DNA of 38,847 nt from Deltaproteobacteria bacterium HGW-Deltaproteobacteria-14 (GCA_002841945.1 PHBI01000042.1:1-38847), one strand, 5' to 3'. Shown: positions 24,614-32,358, numbered from the stretch's first letter. The notes: generated by a model from the sequence alone, not told the origin. Program-made: numbers and translations.

Positions 24614-26647
24614 ATGGCAGAGCACCTCTCCTTCAAGCGCAACATCGGCCTCTTCGGCGCCGTGATGATCGGCATCGGCGCCATGATGGGCCCGGGGGTG
24701 TTCGCGCTCCCCGGCGAGCTCGCGGGCGCCGTCGGCCCCCTCGGCATCTTCGTCTACCTCGCGATGGGGGCGATGACGCTGTTCACGGCGTTGAACTACG
24801 CCGAGCTCGGCGCCGCCATCCCCATCGCCGGGGGCGGCTACTCCTTCACCAGCCGCACCCTGCCGAAGCCCCTCGCCTTCTTCACGGGGTGGTTCTTCTG
24901 GATCGGCAACACGCTCGCGTGCGCCATGTACGCGGTGATCTTCGCCGTGACGGTCAGGGCCTACTTCTGGCCCGGGGCGAGCATCCCGCTCATCGTCGTC
25001 GCGGTGACGCTGCTGTTCACCGCGGTCAACTGGCGGGGCATGTCCGAGGCCCTGTTCATCATCACGATCATGAACCTGATCGAGCTCGCGGTGCTCATGT
25101 TCGTGGGCGTCCTCGGGCTCGTCGACATCGAGCCGGCGAACCTCGAGCCCCTCGCCCCCCACGGCTACGGCGGCTTCTTCTCGGGCATGGCGCTCATCTA
25201 CGTCTCGTACGTCGGCTTCGAGCTCATCACCGTCGCCGCCGAGGAGATCAAGGACCCGGGGCGCGTCATCCCGCGCGCCATCCTCATCACCCTCGGCGTC
25301 GGGGTGTTGATCTACGCCCTGATCGTGACCGTGATGATGGGCGTCGTCCCGGCCGAGGAGCTCTCAAAGACCGACGTCCCGTTCATCTACGTCGCCGACA
25401 GGCTCTTTGGCGCCCCGGGGCGCTGGGCCGGCATCATCGCGACCGTGATGGCGAGCCTCTCGGCGTTCAGCGTCACCCTCGGGGCGAGCGCCCGCATCCT
25501 CTACGCCCTCGGCCGCGACGGCCACTTCCCCAAGGTCCTCTGCACGCTGCACAAGAAGCACCGCACCCCGCACATCGCGCTCATGGTCTGCGCGGTGGCG
25601 GTCGCCATCTTCGGGTCGTCGGGGGTGCTGGCGCTGGTCGCGTCGATCGCCGACTTCGGCTACCTGATGGGGCTCGGGCTGGTCAACTTCGCCGTCATCG
25701 CGCTGCACCGCCGGATGCCGAACCTGCGCCGGCCGTTCAACAACCGCTGGTACCCCTGGATACCGCTCATCGGGGTGGTGACCTGCTGGATCTTCGTCCC
25801 GGCCTTGCACCTCGAGAGCCTGCTGCTCGGCCTCGGGCTGACCGCGGTGGGGGCCGTGACCTACCTCTGGCGCGCCGAGAATCGCGCCCAGATGCGTGCT
25901 CTGCCGCGCGCGTTCGCGCGGATGGTACAATTTCTCCGTTCGCTCTGGAGGCGTCGCATGCGCGTGCTCATCATCGACGGCGGCCGTCAGGGCCGCAACA
26001 TCGCCGACCGGCTGCTGGCGCAGGACGAGCTGCGGCTGGCGTTCCGCGAGGCCCAGCATCAGATCACCTTCGTCGACGAGGACGAGGCGAACTGCCGCGC
26101 CCTCGAGCAGCGCTACGGCGTGCCGATCTACCACGGCGACGGGACCAAGCAGAGCCTGCTCACCCAGGTCGGCAAGGACAACGTCGACGTGGCCATCGCC
26201 GCCTTCCCCGACGACGGCCGCAACATGATCGCGGCGCTGCAGGCCAAGCGCCTCGGCATCCCGCAGGTGATGGCGATCATCGACGATCCGGACTACATGC
26301 CGCTGCTCGAGAGCGAGGGCATCATCGCCATCAGCGCCCCGTGGGCCACCGCCGGCATGGTCGAGGACCGCATCGACCGCCCCGGTGTCGCCAACCTCAT
26401 CAACCTCGGCGGCGGCGTCGCGAACCTGGTCAGCCTGGTGGTGCCCGAGGGCGCGCGGGTTCACGGCCGGCGCATCAAGGAGATCGACGTCCCCGCCGAC
26501 TGCGTGGTCGCCGCCGTGCTGCGCGAGGAGAAGTTCGTGGTGCCGCGCGGCGACACCGCCATCTTGGTGGGCGACAACGTCGTCTTCGTCGGGACCACAG
26601 CGGCGACCAAGAGCGCCCGCGAGCTGTTCTCGAACACCAAGAAGTGA
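24614..26647 (+). CDS. APC-family permease fused to C-terminal RCK (TrkA-N/TrkA-C) domain
   Basis: A 677-residue protein from the ATG at 24614 (GAGG eight bases upstream). Residues about 1-440 form a twelve-helix amino acid-polyamine-organocation (APC) permease (GLFGAVMIGIGAMMGPGVFA near the start). Residues about 449-677 form an RCK domain: a nucleotide-binding TrkA-N part (MRVLIIDGGRQGRNIADRLL, then VDEDEANC) and a TrkA-C part (VSLVVPEGARVHGRRIKEI to VGDNVVFVGTT). In Firmicutes, APC-type transporters (e.g. KimA) and RCK_C domains (KtrA, CpaA) take up or export K+ and are controlled by c-di-AMP; whether this protein moves K+, amino acids or polyamines cannot be told from sequence. It is the first gene of the c-di-AMP cassette, four bases upstream of the cyclase start. 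An internal start at 25958 could also make the RCK part alone. Confidence 0.87.
   Translation: MAEHLSFKRNIGLFGAVMIGIGAMMGPGVFALPGELAGAVGPLGIFVYLAMGAMTLFTALNYAELGAAIPIAGGGYSFTSRTLPKPLAFFTGWFFWIGNTLACAMYAVIFAVTVRAYFWPGASIPLIVVAVTLLFTAVNWRGMSEALFIITIMNLIELAVLMFVGVLGLVDIEPANLEPLAPHGYGGFFSGMALIYVSYVGFELITVAAEEIKDPGRVIPRAILITLGVGVLIYALIVTVMMGVVPAEELSKTDVPFIYVADRLFGAPGRWAGIIATVMASLSAFSVTLGASARILYALGRDGHFPKVLCTLHKKHRTPHIALMVCAVAVAIFGSSGVLALVASIADFGYLMGLGLVNFAVIALHRRMPNLRRPFNNRWYPWIPLIGVVTCWIFVPALHLESLLLGLGLTAVGAVTYLWRAENRAQMRALPRAFARMVQFLRSLWRRRMRVLIIDGGRQGRNIADRLLAQDELRLAFREAQHQITFVDEDEANCRALEQRYGVPIYHGDGTKQSLLTQVGKDNVDVAIAAFPDDGRNMIAALQAKRLGIPQVMAIIDDPDYMPLLESEGIIAISAPWATAGMVEDRIDRPGVANLINLGGGVANLVSLVVPEGARVHGRRIKEIDVPADCVVAAVLREEKFVVPRGDTAILVGDNVVFVGTTAATKSARELFSNTKK
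25926..25960 (+). promoter_or_regulatory. Internal ribosome-binding site and start for the RCK part
   Basis: A perfect GGAGG (25947-25951) lies six bases before an in-frame ATG (25958) that begins MRVLIIDGG, exactly where stand-alone TrkA-type RCK proteins begin. A TACAAT (25926-25931, five of six bases of a -10 box) lies just upstream, though its -35 is weak. A 229-residue stand-alone RCK protein could be made from here. Confidence 0.4.
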
Positions 26648-26651
26648 CGCC

Positions 26652-27824
26652 GTGTTTCTGACCTCTCTCGGCGCCATCAGCGTCGGCGATATCCTCGACG
26701 TCGCCTTGGTGTCGGTGCTCCTCTACGCCCTGCTACGGTGGTTCGAGGGCGCCCGAGCCGCGTTCGTGGTGCGCGGCATGATCGTCGCCGGGGCGGTGTA
26801 CCTGATCGCGCGCATCGCCAACATGGAGATGACCACGGGGGTCTTCCACGGCTTCTTCGCCATCTTGGCGGTCGCCCTGGTGGTCATCTTTCAGGAGCCG
26901 CTGCGGCAGGTCTTCGAGCGCCTGGCCGTGTGGAGCCTCAGCGCCGGCAAGATCCGGGCAGCGCCGCAGCTGAGCCTGCCCGCCGCGGTGGTCCGGACGA
27001 TCGGCGACTTCGCCAGGGAGCGCACCGGCGCGCTCATCGTCCTGCGTGGGCGCGACCCCCTCGACCGCCACCTGATCGGCGGCTGGCCCCTCGGCGGCAA
27101 GCTGTCGGAGCCCCTGCTCAAGAGCATCTTCGACCACCACTCGGTCGGCCACGACGGCGCGGTCATCGTGCAGGATCAGCAGGTGACCCACTTCGGCTGC
27201 CGGCTGCCGCTGTCGCGGGGCTTCGACCCGACCGAGTGCCACGGGACCCGCCACGCGGCGGCGCTCGGCCTGGCGGAGCTGACCGACGCGCTGTGCATCG
27301 TCGTCAGCGAGGAGCGGGGCACGGTGTCGGTGGCGCGCAACGGCAAGCTCGAGAAGCTCGCGGACCTGGCGGCGCTCGAGGTGATACTCAAGGCGTTCGC
27401 CGACGAGATCCGCCCCGCGGCGCCGGGCGATCGACTGCGCCGCCTGCGGACCCACCACCCGCGCCAGAAGCTGCTGGCCTTCGGCTCGGCGCTGCTCTTG
27501 TGGGCCGTCTTCGTGTACGCCGACAAGGTCGTCGAGCACGACTTCGAGCTGCCCGTCGCCGTGGTCAACGTGCCGGCCGAGACGGTGGCGGACGTCGAGC
27601 CCGACGTCGTCCGGGTGAGGGTGAGCGCCACCATCGGCGATTTTCTGTGGGCCGACAGCGACACCATGGTGGTGCAGGCCGACCTCGCAGGCGCGACCGG
27701 CGGCCCCATCCGCGCCCGCCTCGAGCTGCGCCCTGACAGCGTCCCCGCGAGCTTCGTCGTCAAGGGGCTCGACCCGATCCTCGTCGAGGTCCAGCTGAGC
27801 CCGCAGCCGGCGGGGTCGCCGTGA
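26652..27824 (+). CDS. Diadenylate cyclase (CdaA-like) fused to YbbR/CdaR-like domain
   Basis: A 390-residue protein from the GTG at 26652. The N terminus has three hydrophobic helices (about residues 5-90), then a DisA_N diadenylate cyclase domain (about 95-255) very like CdaA: HDGAVIV (DGA at 168-170), GTRHAAALGLAELTDA and IVVSEERGTVSVARNGKL. The canonical RHR is RHA here (200-202). After a linker, a further membrane helix (about 280) leads into a YbbR-like domain (about 290-385), the domain found in CdaR. Diadenylate cyclases join two ATP into c-di-AMP at the membrane; CdaR regulates CdaA and is normally a separate protein encoded next to it. Here the two are one polypeptide. It lies four bases after the permease and overlaps the phosphodiesterase by four bases. 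Confidence 0.88.
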   Translation: MFLTSLGAISVGDILDVALVSVLLYALLRWFEGARAAFVVRGMIVAGAVYLIARIANMEMTTGVFHGFFAILAVALVVIFQEPLRQVFERLAVWSLSAGKIRAAPQLSLPAAVVRTIGDFARERTGALIVLRGRDPLDRHLIGGWPLGGKLSEPLLKSIFDHHSVGHDGAVIVQDQQVTHFGCRLPLSRGFDPTECHGTRHAAALGLAELTDALCIVVSEERGTVSVARNGKLEKLADLAALEVILKAFADEIRPAAPGDRLRRLRTHHPRQKLLAFGSALLLWAVFVYADKVVEHDFELPVAVVNVPAETVADVEPDVVRVRVSATIGDFLWADSDTMVVQADLAGATGGPIRARLELRPDSVPASFVVKGLDPILVEVQLSPQPAGSP

Positions 27825-28876
27825 GCCCGCGCCGGGTCAACCCCATGGTCCGCGAGCTCGTCAACTGGCTCGCGGGCCGGGGGCGCGAGGCCGGCCCGCT
27901 GCTCATCGTGACCCACGATCACCCCGACCCGGACTCGCTGGCGAGCGCGTGGGCCCTGGCCGAGATCGCCACCCACCTGACCGGCGCCAGCCCGCGCATC
28001 CGCTACGGGGGCGCCATCGGCCGCCGGGAGAACCGCGCGATGGCGGAGCTGCTCGGCGGCGCCGCCGCGCCCCTCGAGTCAGCGGACCTGACGGCGGCCG
28101 GCGTCTCCCTCGCGCTGGTCGACACCCAGCCCCCCTTCGACAACAACCCCGTGGCCCGCACGCGGCGGGCGGCGCTGATCATCGACCACCACCCGCGGCA
28201 CGGGGAGACCGCGGCGGAGCTCGCCCTCATCGACGAGCACGTCGGCGCGACCACCACCATCCTCGGCGAGGCGCTGCTCGCGACCAAGACCCCGGTGTCG
28301 GAGGCCCTGGCGACCGCGATCGTGTACGGCATCGGCTCCGAGACCCAGAACCTCGCGCGGGAAGCCGGCCCCCGCGACGCCAGCATCTACCACGCCTTCC
28401 TGCCCAAGGCCGACAAGGCGGCGCTGTGGCGCATCGCCAACCCACCGCAGCCGGCGTCGTTCTTCCGCGTGCTCGCGCGCGGGCTCCGCGAGGCGAGCGT
28501 CTACGGCGAGGTCGTCGGGGCCCACCTCGGGCCCCTCGACCACCCCGACGCCGTCGCGCAGCTCGCCGACATCCTCCTGACCCACGAGGGGATGCGCTGG
28601 TCGCTGGTGACCGGGCGCTACCGGGGCAACCTCCACCTGTCCCTGCGGGCCGCCAGCGCCCGCAGCAACGCCGGCGCCGCGATGACGCGCATCGTCGGCG
28701 ACGATCACTACGGCGGCGGCCACCGCATGCTCGCCGGGGGGCGCCTGCCGGTCGGAGCGGACGCCGACGAGGCCCGCTGGAGGGCCGTCGAGGACCGCGT
28801 CCTGGCGGCGTTCCTCAAGCTGCGGCGCGTCCCCGCGGCCGCCGTCGCGACGCACCCCTTCCGGGACGACCCCTGA
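27821..28876 (+). CDS. DHH-DHHA1 phosphoesterase, probable c-di-AMP/pApA phosphodiesterase
   Basis: A 351-residue soluble protein from the GTG at 27821, overlapping the cyclase stop by four bases (GTGA), so probably translationally coupled to it. DHH-family motifs are present: motif 1 THDHPDPDS (31-39), motif 2 Asp in VDTQ (101), motif 3 DHH (122-124), and a DHHA1 GGGHRMLAGG near residue 298. Motif 4 reads GSETQNL with Glu (about 174) where Asp is usual. The architecture is that of NrnA/DhhP, Mn-dependent enzymes that cleave c-di-AMP, pApA, PAP or short RNA; it lacks the PAS and GGDEF parts of GdpP. Operon position next to a diadenylate cyclase suggests c-di-AMP or pApA is the substrate. The last ~43 codons are duplicated in decayed form at 31724. 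Confidence 0.87.
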   Translation: MSPRRVNPMVRELVNWLAGRGREAGPLLIVTHDHPDPDSLASAWALAEIATHLTGASPRIRYGGAIGRRENRAMAELLGGAAAPLESADLTAAGVSLALVDTQPPFDNNPVARTRRAALIIDHHPRHGETAAELALIDEHVGATTTILGEALLATKTPVSEALATAIVYGIGSETQNLAREAGPRDASIYHAFLPKADKAALWRIANPPQPASFFRVLARGLREASVYGEVVGAHLGPLDHPDAVAQLADILLTHEGMRWSLVTGRYRGNLHLSLRAASARSNAGAAMTRIVGDDHYGGGHRMLAGGRLPVGADADEARWRAVEDRVLAAFLKLRRVPAAAVATHPFRDDP

Positions 28877-28940
28877 CGGACCATGCTGCATTGCAACATG
28901 GCGTCCGCCCCTAGCGCCACCTGGTCCACGATCGCGGCGG
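28745..28940 (+). repeat. Intact copy of a ~195-bp direct repeat (3' end of the DHH gene and flank)
   Basis: This stretch, the last ~43 codons of the DHH gene plus about 65 bases beyond it, recurs in the same orientation at 31724-31917 with roughly 85% identity by eye. It contains an exactly conserved 22-base stretch (28882-28903) holding an imperfect palindrome, ATG.TGCA.TGCA.CAT, just after the stop codon. Together with the second copy it brackets the orphan gene. Confidence 0.85.
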
Positions 28941-29313
28941 GTTCCCTGCGATTGGGTGATGTCTTTGGCGCGTGGGCTGTGCGATGCGTAAGCAGGGGAG
29001 CGGATCAGCATCAGCGAGGGCTCGGAGCCCTCGATCGGCGCCGCCTCCGACGACCGCGGCTCGGGCGAGGTTCGACCGCGCGGTGCCTCTCGAGGGGGGC
29101 CTCGCGGCCGGCGCTCTCCGACGAGCCCGGACCAAGGGCTCGGTGGACCTCGATGGCGGCCCCCGCTGATCTGCTCGGCGAGATCTCCATGCATCCGCGT
29201 GGTGAAGGCGCGACCGTTGATGCAAGATCGCGACGCGAACCTGATCGGTGGCGCGACGGTACTCGGCGACCCTGACGACGCAGACGAAGCGCCCACTCTG
29301 GCCGGAGGCTCCA
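28941..29313. other. Non-coding stretch before the orphan gene
   Basis: About 370 bases with no convincing gene. A 19-base near-perfect palindrome (CGAGGGCTC-G-GAGCCCTCG) is at 29015-29033. Short frames in other registers read as antisense shadows. One acidic frame from a GTG at 29199 overlaps the start of the orphan gene in another register and may mean the start or a frameshift is misjudged. Confidence 0.4.
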
Positions 29314-31668
29314 GTGGCGACGAGGCGACTCTCCCCGGCGGCGATGAATCGCATCGCGAAGGCCCTCGAGCGCGGGTTCCCGGAGTCGCTGATCGCCACC
29401 TGCGGCAGCAGAGACGCGGCCCTCGCGGACGTCTGGCGTGCGGTGGAGAGCGGCGCCTACTTCGTCGGCGAGCTCTCGATCGCCCGGTTCCTCGCTGACG
29501 GCGACGTCGATGCCGAGCGCGCGGCCGTCGTGGCTGCAGGCCTCGCGAAGCACGCGACTCCCGAACGCCGAGGACCGGAGTTCTTGCCGGGCTGGGGCGT
29601 CGACCTCGACACAGTCGTCTGTAGAGCATATGCGGCCGCTCCCGACGTGTTCGCCCGATCGGAGCCGTCGTACGACGACTGGGCTCAACTCGGCCTCGCG
29701 TTTGTGCGCCGACGTCGCGGCGAAGAGATCTCCACCGCGCTCGCCGAACGCGTGACCGTCGCTCTCGCTCGGAGTTGCGCGACAGACGGTCTCATCCGGG
29801 GCCGCGGCGACGTCGTGGTGCAGTACGTCGACGGGGGCGGGGAGGAGGTGACGGCGGCGCTCGTCGACGAGGCGAGCGTTCATCGCTTCGCGAGGCGCTT
29901 CGATCCGACCGACGCGATCTGGCCTTCCGCCTTGGAGGCGGCGGTACGAGAGAATCGGTGGGGCCGGACCAGCGACGTCGCGTCGGCGCTTCGGACGATG
30001 CCGCTCGGGGACCTCGTCGCGCAGCTCGCGACCCGCAGCGCCCCGGAGGGCGTCTCGTTCGGACGCTACGTCTTCGTCGTCGGCGAGACGCTCGACCTCT
30101 TCTCGGCGAGGACAGACCCTCCCGCTGCCCTCTTCGACGCGGGGCGCGCCCTCGCGAAGGCGGCGCCAGGGACGGATCTCCCGAGCCCGTCGGTCGTCGC
30201 GGCGATCCTCGCCATCTCCGGTGCCCAGAGAGCCCTCGCGAGCTCCGCGTCGGTGGCCTCGGACATCGAGGAGATGGTCGCGTTCTCGGACGTGCTGGCG
30301 CATCGCGCCCTCATCGGGGCGTTCCTCGACGTCCTCCGCCGGCTGCCCACGGAGCGCAGCCGGGCATGGGTGGCGCGGGAGGTGGCTCGCAGCGGTGCGG
30401 CCGTTGTGGGCCTCGCGGCATGCTTTGACGCGACGATCCTGCGCGAGGCGCTCCGAGGCAACAACCGAATCGAGCCTGAAGCCTTCGGGCCGCTCGGCAG
30501 CGCGGCCTTGCCCGAGCTCCTGAGCGCCGCGAACGAGCTGCCGCCGGAGCGTGCCGCGCGCGCACGCCACGCTTTCGTGTTCGCCCTGGCAGAGGCGGCA
30601 CGGGCGGGGACACCGCCGGGCGAGGAGCTGGACGTCGATCTCGTGGTCGCCGCGTTCGACGGGCGGCCGATGGAGCGCGAGAGCTACGGGATGAGGCTGC
30701 GCGAGGCCACGGAGTTCCTCTTCGCCGCGATGCCCGAGGCACGGCGAAGACCGCTGATGATGTTGGCGCTCGACACGGCGCCCATGAGCGCCGTCGCGAT
30801 GCTGCCGACGATCGAGAGCGACGCCGAGCTCGACGCCTACCTCGCCGTTGCGCTGCCGGACGGGATCATCACCGACCACGTGCTCCGCCAGCTCGGACCG
30901 CGAGCGATCGCGGCGCTTCGGGCCCACGGGCCCAAGGCCAAGAACGTGAGCTGGGTGCGTGAGGCCGCCTGTCACGGTCTCTCCGCGGAGGACTTCGCCA
31001 AGGTCGCCGATGTCTTCGTGCCAGGCTGCAAATGGCGCGCGATCGAGGCGGACGCCGCCCGCGCGCGCGCCGCTCACCCGGACGCGCCGCCATGCCGTGT
31101 TTACCTGCTCGAGCGCGCGAGCTTCGACTACCCAGCTCGGGAGGGTACGCTGTCGCGGCTCGGTGGATCCGTACGCGGGCTGCGAAAGGGCGACATCCCG
31201 ACCGACGCGAACGGCGAGCGACAGAGCCACGTCCTGACCCTCGACCTCGAGGATGTTCCGGAGCTGCGAACGATGTATCCGAACGCGCGGGCCCTTGCGC
31301 TGTTCTGTCCGCGCTGGGAGGACGGAGAGAACTTCGAGGACTCCGCGCTCATCGAGATCTCGGAGCCGGCGATGTCGGCCAGGCGCGACTCCGCCGTTCA
31401 GGACCGCGCGCTCGCGGTCTTCGGCATCGACGTGCCGGCGCGCGTGTTCGACGACGCCCGCTCGGTCGAGCTGGACGCCGTGCATTACCGCATCCGGTGC
31501 GCCGGCGGCCACGTCCTTGGTCGTCCGATGTTCATCTATGACAAACCCTACGACGAGGACGACACGGGCTTCGTCTGTCAGATCGGCGACGAACTGACGG
31601 ACGAGCTGAACGTCGGCTTCGGATCGATCTACGTCTTCAGGGACGCCGTGTTCATGCAGGGCAACTGA
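29314..31668 (+). CDS. Orphan protein, helical N-terminal region and DUF1963-like C-terminal region
   Basis: A 784-residue protein from the GTG at 29314, chosen because GGAGG (29304-29308) lies five bases upstream and in frame; an earlier GTG (29248) and a later ATG (29344) lack such a site. I do not recognise the N-terminal two-thirds, which is Ala/Leu/Arg-rich and probably all helical, perhaps HEAT-like. The last ~170 residues, with CRVYLLERASFDYPAR, TLDLEDVPELRTMYPNARAL and FVCQIGDELTDELNVGFGSI, resemble the beta-rich DUF1963/YwqG fold; this is a weak motif-based call. No signal peptide or membrane helix is seen. Its base composition looks somewhat less GC-rich than its neighbours, and it lies between two diverged direct repeats, so it may have been acquired. 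Function unknown. Confidence 0.7.
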   Translation: MATRRLSPAAMNRIAKALERGFPESLIATCGSRDAALADVWRAVESGAYFVGELSIARFLADGDVDAERAAVVAAGLAKHATPERRGPEFLPGWGVDLDTVVCRAYAAAPDVFARSEPSYDDWAQLGLAFVRRRRGEEISTALAERVTVALARSCATDGLIRGRGDVVVQYVDGGGEEVTAALVDEASVHRFARRFDPTDAIWPSALEAAVRENRWGRTSDVASALRTMPLGDLVAQLATRSAPEGVSFGRYVFVVGETLDLFSARTDPPAALFDAGRALAKAAPGTDLPSPSVVAAILAISGAQRALASSASVASDIEEMVAFSDVLAHRALIGAFLDVLRRLPTERSRAWVAREVARSGAAVVGLAACFDATILREALRGNNRIEPEAFGPLGSAALPELLSAANELPPERAARARHAFVFALAEAARAGTPPGEELDVDLVVAAFDGRPMERESYGMRLREATEFLFAAMPEARRRPLMMLALDTAPMSAVAMLPTIESDAELDAYLAVALPDGIITDHVLRQLGPRAIAALRAHGPKAKNVSWVREAACHGLSAEDFAKVADVFVPGCKWRAIEADAARARAAHPDAPPCRVYLLERASFDYPAREGTLSRLGGSVRGLRKGDIPTDANGERQSHVLTLDLEDVPELRTMYPNARALALFCPRWEDGENFEDSALIEISEPAMSARRDSAVQDRALAVFGIDVPARVFDDARSVELDAVHYRIRCAGGHVLGRPMFIYDKPYDEDDTGFVCQIGDELTDELNVGFGSIYVFRDAVFMQGN

Positions 31669-31692
31669 CGCGATCGCCGCCCGCCGTCACAT

Positions 31693-31712
31693 CTGACGGG
31701 TCCTGACGGGTC
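31693..31712. repeat. Two tandem copies of a 10-base unit at the insert edge
   Basis: CTGACGGGTC occurs twice in direct tandem at 31693-31702 and 31703-31712, between the orphan-gene stop and the start of the second long direct repeat. It may mark an insertion or slippage junction. Confidence 0.5.
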
Positions 31713-31723
31713 TTCCCCCGGGC

Positions 31724-31917
31724 CTGCCGGTCGGCGCGGACACCGACGAGGCCGGCAGGAGGGCCGTCGAAGCGCGCGTCCTGGCGGCGTTCCTCAAGAA
31801 ACGGCGCGTCCCCGCGGCGACCGTCGCGACGCACCCCTCCGCGACGACGCCTGACGGAGCATGCTGCATTGCAACATGGCGCCCCCCTCAGCGCCGCCCG
31901 GTCCAGGATCTCGGCGG
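31724..31917 (+). pseudogene. Decayed second copy of the DHH gene 3' end
   Basis: Homologous to 28745-28940. Translated, it still reads LPVGADTDEAGRRAVEARVL and AAFLKKRRVPAATVATHPS, matching the end of the DHH phosphoesterase, but a small deletion just before the end shifts the frame past the stop codon. The 22 bases after the stop in the intact copy are kept unchanged at 31860-31881. It has no start and cannot be expressed as a functional enzyme. Frames on the opposite strand here are shadows. Confidence 0.8.
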
Positions 31918-31934
31918 CGGCGGCGTGCTCCCAC

Positions 31935-32354
31935 CTAGTGTTCACCCTGCGTTGCGACCGCGTCGGCGAAGGTCTCCAACCAGCCCAGGGCGGCCGCCTC
32001 GTCGGTGAAGATGCGGGTCGGGTACTGCGGGCGCATGGCCAACAGGAAGGCGTTGCCGAGGTGGCGGGTGATGACGCTCGGCGTCAGGAGCGCCATCGCG
32101 CGGGTCAGTCGCTGGACCTCGGGGCGGCGGGTGAACTCCCCGGCCTCGCGGCTCGGGCTCGGGCGGGTGGCGATGTCGACCAGGACCAGCAGCCCACGCC
32201 CCTCGGCGCCGAGCGACAGGCGCGCCGCGTGCATCGCCCGCGCGTCCTCGAGGCTCAGCTTGCCGGTCCCGGTGATGCGCACCCGGTGAAAGCCCTCGGG
32301 CCCGACGGACACCGTCGCCGCCGGCGTCACGATCGGGCCGCGCGGGTCGCTCAC
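31935..32354 (-). CDS. STAS/SEC14-like (SpoIIAA-like) small protein
   Basis: A 139-residue protein from the GTG at 32354, with GGGAG seven bases upstream. It resembles the SpoIIAA-like/DUF7793 group with a STAS/SEC14-type fold: a first strand-helix part (HRVRITGTGKLSLEDARAM), a central LLVLVDIAT strand, then helix-strand elements VALL-like (MALLTPSVITRHLGNAFL) and a C-terminal PTRIFTDEAAALGWLETF. Proteins of this group are small cytoplasmic alpha/beta proteins of uncertain, possibly regulatory or lipid-related, role. It starts four bases after the Cys-rich lipoprotein gene ends, on the same strand, so the two form an operon. Confidence 0.75.
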   Translation of the reverse strand: MSDPRGPIVTPAATVSVGPEGFHRVRITGTGKLSLEDARAMHAARLSLGAEGRGLLVLVDIATRPSPSREAGEFTRRPEVQRLTRAMALLTPSVITRHLGNAFLLAMRPQYPTRIFTDEAAALGWLETFADAVATQGEH

Positions 32355-32358
32355 GGCC

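Noticed and set aside
29011..31512. An 833-residue open frame antisense to the orphan gene
   Set aside because: No recognisable domain and Arg/His-rich shadow composition; the plus frame has a Shine-Dalgarno start and a DUF1963-like tail.
28941..31723. Insertion sequence or integrase within the repeat-bracketed segment
   Set aside because: No transposase or recombinase motif and no terminal inverted repeats; only the orphan gene is present.
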